Positions 57,843 through 64,000 of a DNA stretch of 64,000 bases are shown one piece after another. Within the stretch, counting starts at the first letter, position 1. The number at the start of each line of letters is the position of its first letter. A program made the position numbers and the translations under genes. The notes beneath the pieces were generated by a model that did not search any database, was not told the origin of the DNA, and saw only the letters and a program-made list of their open reading frames with translations. The DNA is taken from positions 51,270,487-51,334,486 of the forward strand of contig CM046451.1 of NCBI GenBank assembly GCA_025506515.1, in the 5' to 3' direction. Source of the stretch: Flaveria trinervia. Taxonomy: Eukaryota > Streptophyta > Magnoliopsida > Asterales > Asteraceae.

Positions 57843-59079
57843 AATTCCCTCTTGGACATTGCTTGCAAAGTAGATAACACCTCTTCCAATCTTCAGTCAA
57901 ACTTTGCTCTGGTTTCCAATAAAATCAAACGAAAAACCATATTAGCCAACGTTGCCGATCCGTCAGGTTGCTATAGTATCCCTGAAAATGAATTTAGGCA
58001 CAACAACTTTCGTTTACTTGCAGAACAGCATCATAGCAGCAAGATTCCCCATATCACTGATTTTTTCGAGATAATGACATGAACAGTTTTCCATTGCTTC
58101 AATCTTCACACAGGCTAACCTGATTAACATTAACATCTGCAAAAATTCCCCCTCAAATTCAGCATATCCCAATATATAGACATTGTGTTCTCCTAGTGTC
58201 TTCATATGTTGTATTAGGCAAGGTTGAAGGTTCCAATCCACGGCTGACAATCTCAACCAAATCAGCATGCATTCAGATTCATCATCAGAAACCAGTTCAC
58301 ATCATTACTTTCTGACTGCGTCTTCACTTTCTCTATACATGGATTTCCCCTAAGAATGAGAATCCTCTCTATGCGGATACATATAACTTGATTGGCCCCT
58401 AAATAGTCAGATGCTCCTGACTACCCCACAAAATCGGCACCGACTGTTGACATCTTCTCTTCTCTCTTTCGTGTTCCAACTACATTCACCTATTATGGAA
58501 GTCTGACGAATAATGGGGTATACATCAAACTTATTTGACAAAAGAACTTTAGGGTGAATATTCTTTGCTCAACCTCAAATCTATGCAAGAGGCAATTCCA
58601 GACGCTTTTTTATTGTTTGGAACAAATGCGGATGAGTCAATATGGATGGCTCATTCGTGCGATTGAACATACGACTGGTCCAGTCGCACGACTGAACATA
58701 CGACTAGCCCAGTCATACGAATGGTCCATAAGCATGGTCCAGTCGTACCAATGGTCCATTCGCATGGTCTAGTTGCATGTGCGAATCAGCTTGTAGATTT
58801 TCAGATCTGCAGCCGCCAGGGCTACCAAAAACCCTAATCTTACGAATTTTACATGAAACGTACCAACATAGACATCATAAGATTCGCAGGGGTGATTGGA
58901 ACGTGGTTTCGAGTTCAAATTTAACATAGAAACTACACACATAACCAGATTTGAGCAAAACACGAAGAACACGAAGTGGGTTTAATGTCCAAGAACCTGA
59001 AATAGATCCAGAAATGAAGAGCTCGGGTTGCTTGAATGATTGTTAGATCATTCCAGCGGTAACCGGCTCTGATAACAAA
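57843..59079 (-). other. Internal region of F1, non-coding
   Basis: These 1.24 kb have a PPT at one end and a PBS at the other. Reading frames are not preserved in F2 (62228-63460), although the DNA is clearly similar, so I consider it non-coding. More palindromes lie at 58660-58790. Confidence 0.8.
59066..59077 (-). other. Primer-binding site of F1
   Basis: On the minus strand TGTTATCAGAGC, one mismatch from the initiator-Met PBS; F2 keeps the perfect version. Confidence 0.85.
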
Positions 59080-59500
59080 TGTGAAGTCCGCTGAACCGGT
59101 AGACATCCAAGCGTGTTCTTGACGGAAGGATAAACAACAGCAAAAACCAGAGACAATCATAACACGAACTATAATTTAATGGTTTCATTGATAAAACCTA
59201 ACGATTACAAGCTCCTGACAATATAAGAATCAAGACTCTTGTGTACGACTGGACCATGCGTATGTTTAGTCGTACGACAGGACCATACATATGGTTCAGT
59301 CTTACGAATGTCCCAATCGCATCTCTCAGTCGCACGACTGGTCCATTAGCATGGCTAAGTCGTACGACTGAGTCTCATTCGCATATGCTCCTGCTAATGT
59401 CCTAGTATCATGTGTTTACAACATATCAGGTGTATTACATAAGCCTAGACTATTCGACAAGCGACAGACACACTGTATATGACTATATATGCTCCAAACA
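59080..59500 (-). repeat. 5' LTR of element F1 (internally deleted)
   Basis: TGTGAAGTCCGC ... GCTCCAAACA, 421 bp. It lacks the segment after AAGACTCTTG that holds the TATA region in the other copies. Confidence 0.86.
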
Positions 59501-59962
59501 TATTATGAAAGCCAGTTGGATACAATTGACTAGACATAAAACATAATCAATTGTAGAGTCAAAAAGGGAGATTTCCTTTTTGACTTTGTCACTATGACAT
59601 GCCATAGCTCACATCCTTATCTATTACAAAAGGATAAAGTACATGAAGTAGAAAGTTACTGACTCAAAACCTCAATGTACAGTTACCAAAAGCATGGACC
59701 TTTTCACCAACTCATGTAAGTTGGTGACTTTACAGAGTTGAAGTGAAAAGGGGTCCAGCTTTATGGAAAAATACATCAGATAAAGCATGTTACTAAAAGT
59801 CTTCGGAGACTTCATCTTTGGCTTTAGAAGATATTGGTCTTGGCTTCTGAAGATTTCACACTTAGAATATTTTGTTGCATGTGTGAAACTTCCGAAGCAT
59901 TCTTCTTCAGTACTTGTACAGCATGCGTGCAGAAAGACTTTGGTTGCTTTAGCCTCTGTACA
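59501..59962 (-). repeat. 5' LTR of element C, outer part
   Basis: It continues the C LTR after F1, aligning to E's LTR (CCAGTTGGATAC versus CCAGCTGGAAAC; TTTGGTTGCTTTAGCCTCT versus TTTTGGTTGCACCGGCCTTT). CTTCGGAGA and CTTCCGAAG motifs lie at 59795-59905. It ends CTCTGTACA at 59962, where RT sequence of G begins. Confidence 0.8.
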
Positions 59963-61662
59963 TATTCTCTACATAATGTTTCATACACTTTCTTGGTGCT
60001 TGATGAAGACCATACAAAGCTTTGTCAAGCTTCTATACCCTGTGTGGCTAATGAGGATCTTCAAATACAGGAGGTTGTGCTACATAAAGTTCTTCATCAT
60101 TTTCCCATTTAAGAAAGAACAGTTGACATCCATTTGATAGATGGTGAACTTCTTATACGATGCATATGCTAGGAATACTCTTATGACTGCAATTCTTGCA
60201 ACTAGTGCAAAAACTTCATCATAGTCTATCCCTTCTTTTTGTGTGTAACCTTGTGCAATCAACATTTCTTTCTTTTTCACAATTATTCCTCTATCATCTA
60301 GTTTATTTTTGAACAGGCATCTTGTTCCAAATGGATGTTGGCCTTCAGGTAAATCAACTAGATTCCAAACATTCTGCTTTTTGAATTGTTGAATCTTTTC
60401 TTGCATAGCTTCAATCTAGCTATTGTCCATTAGAGCCGCTGTGATGTTTGGAGGAACTAATTATGAAAGAAAACAAGTGAAAAGAAAGATGTTTGTAGCT
60501 CCACCTTGGCTTTTTGTTCTTCTTTTATCAAGATCACCAATAATGTTGTTTACTGGATGAGTCTTATGAATTCTTGTTGTTGTAGTAAATTCAAGTAGAT
60601 TAGATGATTCCAAGTTAGTCATATTCATTGATGTAGATGGATCCAACTAGCTGATGAATTTAGGAAGTAATCACAGTGTTCCTCCTGTTCCTCATTGGTA
60701 TGGAATGATTTTCCTGAGTTTGAACATCACGTGCATCATTAATATCTTCCACAGGAACTTCTCCAGAAGGAATTTGTTCTTACGTAGGAGTTATAGGAAT
60801 TTCTACAAATGGTATATGAGGACTTGCAGAATCATCTCCAATGTTTGTTGTATCTTCTTGAGAGCATGGAACAGCTGTTTAGACATTATTCATGTTTCCT
60901 AATGTAGGACACCCATCTGTGAATGCAGAGTTAGGAGCTGCTGATGAAGTGTTTTCATCTGAGGATGTAGATCCATTATGTTGGACTTGGGCAACATGAT
61001 TGTTATTATTCGTTGTTCCTTGTTCCATGATACTTGATGTGTGTATTCTTGGAGATCAGAAGACAGTGACACTTCATTCATATTTGTGAGAACAAATGGA
61101 TAACATGTATCATCAGATCCTGCATTATTCAAATAACCAGAGTTAAATGATTTTGTTAGTGCATTTATATCAAACAACCATGATGATCCTTTTACAGATT
61201 TAGGAAATAAGGATTCATCAAATGACACATTAGGAGTTTCTTCCAAAATGTTATTTTGTGGAATAGAGATACTATAAGATTTTGATGTTGAAGAATATCC
61301 AACAAAGAAACCATCATAGGGTTTTTCTGAAAAATTTTCCTAATTGTTCTTTTGTGTTTAAAACCGATTCATGACACTACATCAGCCCAAAAGGTTATTG
61401 GCAATTGTGAATAAGCTAGCATTGTTCTTGCTACTTCAATAAGTGTTCTGTTTCTTCGTTTAGCAACTCTATTCTGTTCTGGAGTTCTTGGTGCACTGAA
61501 TTGTCTTGCAATACCTTTATTCCTGCAAAAAAAGAATCTAAGTTAGTATTAACAAATTCAATCCCATTATCACTCCTGAAAATTTTAACTTTTAAATCAA
61601 GTTGATTCTCAATCTTGATGATAAAGTCCATTAATGTTTCTGATGTTTCACTCTTTTGTTTT
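59963..61662 (-). pseudogene. Element G: pol fragment (integrase to reverse transcriptase)
   Basis: On the minus strand the integrase core lies at 61431-61662 (IENQLDLKVKIFRSDNGIEF; AKRRNRTLIEVARTML in another frame). The region 60899-61246 carries GSSWLFDINALTKSFNSGYL, like B's DWLFDIDSFRKSLDQF. RT is at 59980-60406 (LVDLPEGQHPFGTR, GIDYDEVFALVARIAVIRVFLAYASYKK, ALYGLHQAPRK, VYETLC). It stops at C's LTR edge in RT and at F2 in integrase. Numerous stops; probably the oldest layer. Closest to B among the elements here. Confidence 0.85.
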
Positions 61663-62227
61663 TGTGATGTCCGTTGGACCGGTAGACATCCGAGCGTGTT
61701 CTTGACGGAATGATAAACAACAACAAAAACCAAGAGACAATCAATAACACGAACTATAATTTAATGGTTTCATTGATAAAACCTGACGATTACAAGCTTG
61801 TTACAACATAAGAATCAAGACTTTTGGCAAGGGGAGATCGAGCATGATCTCCCCTCTCATCTGGTAGCCCTAGGCCTGGGTAGACTCCTCTAAAAACCCT
61901 TTTTCTCTCTACACATTGAAATCGGTATATATAGGCCTCGGCCTATATTAGATATGACTGGGCCCTTTCGTGCGATTGGACCATGCGTATGGTTCAATCG
62001 TACGACTGGACCATACTTATGGTTCAGTCATACGAATGTCCTAATCGTATCTCTCAGTCGCACAAGTGGTCCAATAGCATGGCGCAGTGGTACGGTGAGT
62101 CTTATTCGCATATGCTCCTGCAAATGACCCAGTTTCATGTGTTTACAACATATCCGGTGTATTACATTAAGGTTAGACTATTTGACAAGTGACGAACGCA
62201 TTATATATGACTATATATGCTCCAACA
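61663..62227 (-). repeat. 3' LTR of element F2
   Basis: TGTGATGTCCGTTGG ... GCTCCAACA, 565 bp, with TATATATA at 61926-61933 and palindromes at 61975-62110. Confidence 0.88.
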
Positions 62228-63460
62228 AATTCCCCCTTGGACGTTGCTTGCGAATAGTAGATAACACCTCTTACAATCTTCAGTCAATCTTTGCTCTGGT
62301 TTCCTATAGAATAAAATGAAAAACCATATTAGTCAATGTTGCCGATCTGTCAGGTTGCTACAGTATCCATGGAAATGAATTTAGGCACGACAACTTTCAT
62401 TTACTTTCTAGAACACCATCATAGCAGCAAGATTCCCCAGACGACTGATTTTTCCACATAATGACGTTAACAGTTTTCCATTGCTTCAATCTTCACACAG
62501 GCTAACTTGATTAACTTTAACACCTGTAGAAATTCCCCCTCAAATTCAGCATATCCTAATATATAGACATTGTGCTCTCCTAGCATCTTCATACGTTGTA
62601 TTGGGCAAAAGATAGAAGGTTCCAATCCACAGTTGATAATCTCAATCAAATCAGCATGCATTAAAATTCATCATGAGAAACCAGCTCACATTATTACTTT
62701 CTGACTGTGTCTTCACTCTCTCTATACATGGATTCCCCCTAAGAATGAGAATCCTCTCTATGCGGATAGATATAACTTGATTCGCCAATAAATAGTCAGA
62801 TGCTCCTGACTACCACACAAAATCAGCACCGACTGCTGACATCTCTCTTCTCTCTTTCGTGTTCCAACTACATTCACCTATTCGGGAAGTCTGATGAATA
62901 ATGGGTTACACATCGAACTTATTTGACAAAAGAACCTCAGGGTGAATATGCTTTGCTCGTCCTCAAATCTGTGCAAGAGGCAGTTCCAGACACTTTTTTT
63001 GGTTTGGAACAAATGTGGATGAGTCAATGCGGATGGCTCATTCGTGTGATTTACGACTCGTCCAGTCGCACGACTGAACATACGACTGGTCCAGTCATAC
63101 GAATGGTCCATAAGCTTGGTCCAGTCGTACGAATGGTCCGTTCGCATGGCCCAGTCGCATGAGCGAATCAGCACCCAGATTTTCATATCTGCAGCCGCTA
63201 GGGCTGCCTTAAACCCTAATCTTATGAATTTTACATGAAACGAATGAACATAGACATCATAAGGTTCGCATGGGTGATTGGAACGTGTTTCGAGTTCGCT
63301 TATAACATAGAAACTACACAAGTAACCAGATCTGAGCAAAACACGAAGAACACGAAGTGGGTTTAACGTCCAAGAACCTAAAATAGATCCGGAAATCAAG
63401 AGCTCGGGTTGCTAGAATGATTGTTAGATCATTCCAGCAGTAACCGGCTCTGATACCAAA
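62228..63460 (-). other. Internal region of F2, non-coding
   Basis: These 1.23 kb resemble F1's internal region. A 173-codon minus-strand ORF (62878-63399) spans palindromic DNA and is broken into different frames in F1, so I do not call a gene. Palindromes lie at 63045-63165. Confidence 0.8.
63447..63458 (-). other. Primer-binding site of F2
   Basis: Perfect TGGTATCAGAGC on the minus strand, continuing CGG, two bases from the LTR edge. Confidence 0.92.
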
Positions 63461-64000
63461 TGTGAAGTCTGCTGGAGCAGTAGACATCCGAACGTGTTCT
63501 CGACGGAAGGATAAACAACAACAAAAACGAAGAGACAATCAATAACACAAACTGTAATTTAATGGTTTCATTGATAAAAGCTAATGATTACAAGCTCGTT
63601 ACAACATAAGAATCAAGACACTTGGCAAGGGGAGATCGAGCATGATCTTCCCTCTCACCCGGCAGCCCTAGGCCCCGAGTAGACTCCTCTCAAAACCCTT
63701 TTCTATCTACACATTAAAACTGGTATATATAGGCCTCGACCCATATTAGATGCGACCGGGCCCATTCGTGCGATTGGACCATGCGTATGGTTCAATCGTA
63801 CGACTGGACCATGCGTATGGTTCAGTCGTACGACAGTACCATACTTATGGTTCAGTCCTATGAATGTCCCAATCATATCTCTCAATCGCACGACTAGTCT
63901 ATTAGCATGACTCAGTCGTATGACTGAGTCTCATTTGCATGTGCTCCTGCGAATGACCCAGTTTCATGTGTTTACAACATATCCGGTGTATTACATTAAG
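63461..64000 (-). repeat. 5' LTR of element F2 (partial)
   Basis: TGTGAAGTCTGC onward; the first 540 bp are in the window. TATATATA is at 63724-63731 and palindromes CAATCGTACGACTG and CAGTCGTACGAC at 63765-63930. Confidence 0.87.

Larger units (their letters stand above)
57258..59500 (-). mobile_element. Element F1: short non-autonomous LTR retrotransposon
   Basis: It has an LTR at 57258-57842, a 1.24-kb internal region and an LTR at 59080-59500 (about 145 bp deleted internally). On the minus strand a PBS (59066-59077, one mismatch) and a PPT (57843-57857) lie at the proper ends. No gag or pol is present. It is inserted in C's 5' LTR; the flanks CATAC (57253-57257) and CATAT (next to the right LTR edge) may be a decayed target duplication. 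Size is about 2.24 kb. Confidence 0.87.
26000..59962 (-). mobile_element. Element C: copia retrotransposon, split by D and F1, left part outside the window
   Basis: Read on the minus strand from the right: 5' LTR (59962-59501 and 57257-56985, interrupted by F1), PBS (56971-56982), gag N-terminus (56900-56549), a gap filled by D, then gag C-terminus, protease and integrase down to 26000, where the A/B LTR cuts it. RT, RNase H, post-pol ORF and 3' LTR are not in the window and should lie left of A. C itself interrupts the RT of G at 59962/59963. Confidence 0.88.
61663..64000 (-). mobile_element. Element F2: second short non-autonomous LTR retrotransposon (cut by the window end)
   Basis: It has an LTR at 61663-62227, an internal region at 62228-63460, a perfect PBS at 63447-63458, a PPT at 62228-62242 and a second LTR from 63461 to beyond 64000. 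The whole is similar to F1. It is inserted in G's integrase; the left flank GTTTT (61658-61662) should recur right of the window. Confidence 0.88.

Noticed and set aside
62878..63399. A 173-codon minus-strand ORF inside F2
   Set aside because: The homologous stretch in F1 (58769-59160) is split into different frames and the ORF crosses palindromic DNA, so it is unlikely to be a protein.

Overview
The window is plant nuclear DNA made almost entirely of nested, decayed Ty1/copia LTR retrotransposons. I see no convincing host gene, rRNA or tRNA. Evidence for a plant: copia-order polyprotein remnants (gag, protease, integrase, RT, RNase H), primer-binding sites complementary to initiator-Met tRNA (TGGTATCAGAGC) and TG...CA LTRs with 5-bp target duplications. 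Long spacers and an extra ORF after pol, repeated internal polypurine tracts and palindrome-rich LTRs point to the Sirevirus side of copia. The post-pol protein resembles ones I recall from composite-family (Asteraceae) genomes; that is memory, not a search.

Layout. 1-25999 (+): elements A and B, two related internal regions separated by a shared LTR (12760-13496) and closed by a second LTR (25263-25999). A shows only its 3' part: about 2.5 copies of a 3.49-kb tandem repeat (RNase H tail + spacer + start of the post-pol ORF), then a complete but broken post-pol ORF (8749-12725). B has a gag C-terminus with three zinc knuckles, a broken pol, the spacer and its own broken post-pol ORF (21269-25228). 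26000-29868 and 56549-59962 (-): element C, split by D. 29874-56543 (+): element D, with PBS, PPT, two LTRs and a perfect ATACA target duplication, inserted in C's gag. 34278-46787 (-): element E, with a perfect AGTAT duplication, inserted in D's pol between protease and integrase. 57258-59500 and 61663-64000 (-): F1 and F2, short elements without polyprotein; F1 sits in C's 5' LTR and F2 in the integrase of G. 59963-61662 (-): G, whose RT is cut by the end of C's LTR. Relative order: G oldest, then C in G, D in C, E in D; A/B in C; F1 in C; F2 in G.

Two themes stand out. First, A/B, D and E, though diverged, all carry a long ORF between pol and the 3' LTR with shared N-terminal and C-terminal blocks. 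Second, each family has its own short palindrome (CCGCATT/AATGCGG in A/B, CAGTCGYACGACTG in D and F, CTTCSGAAG in C and E), clustered in U3 upstream of the presumed TATA box and, for A/B, D and E, again in the post-pol spacer. No complete gag-pol reading frame remains, so all copies look non-autonomous today; the best preserved stretch is D's RT-RNase H (48813-49868).
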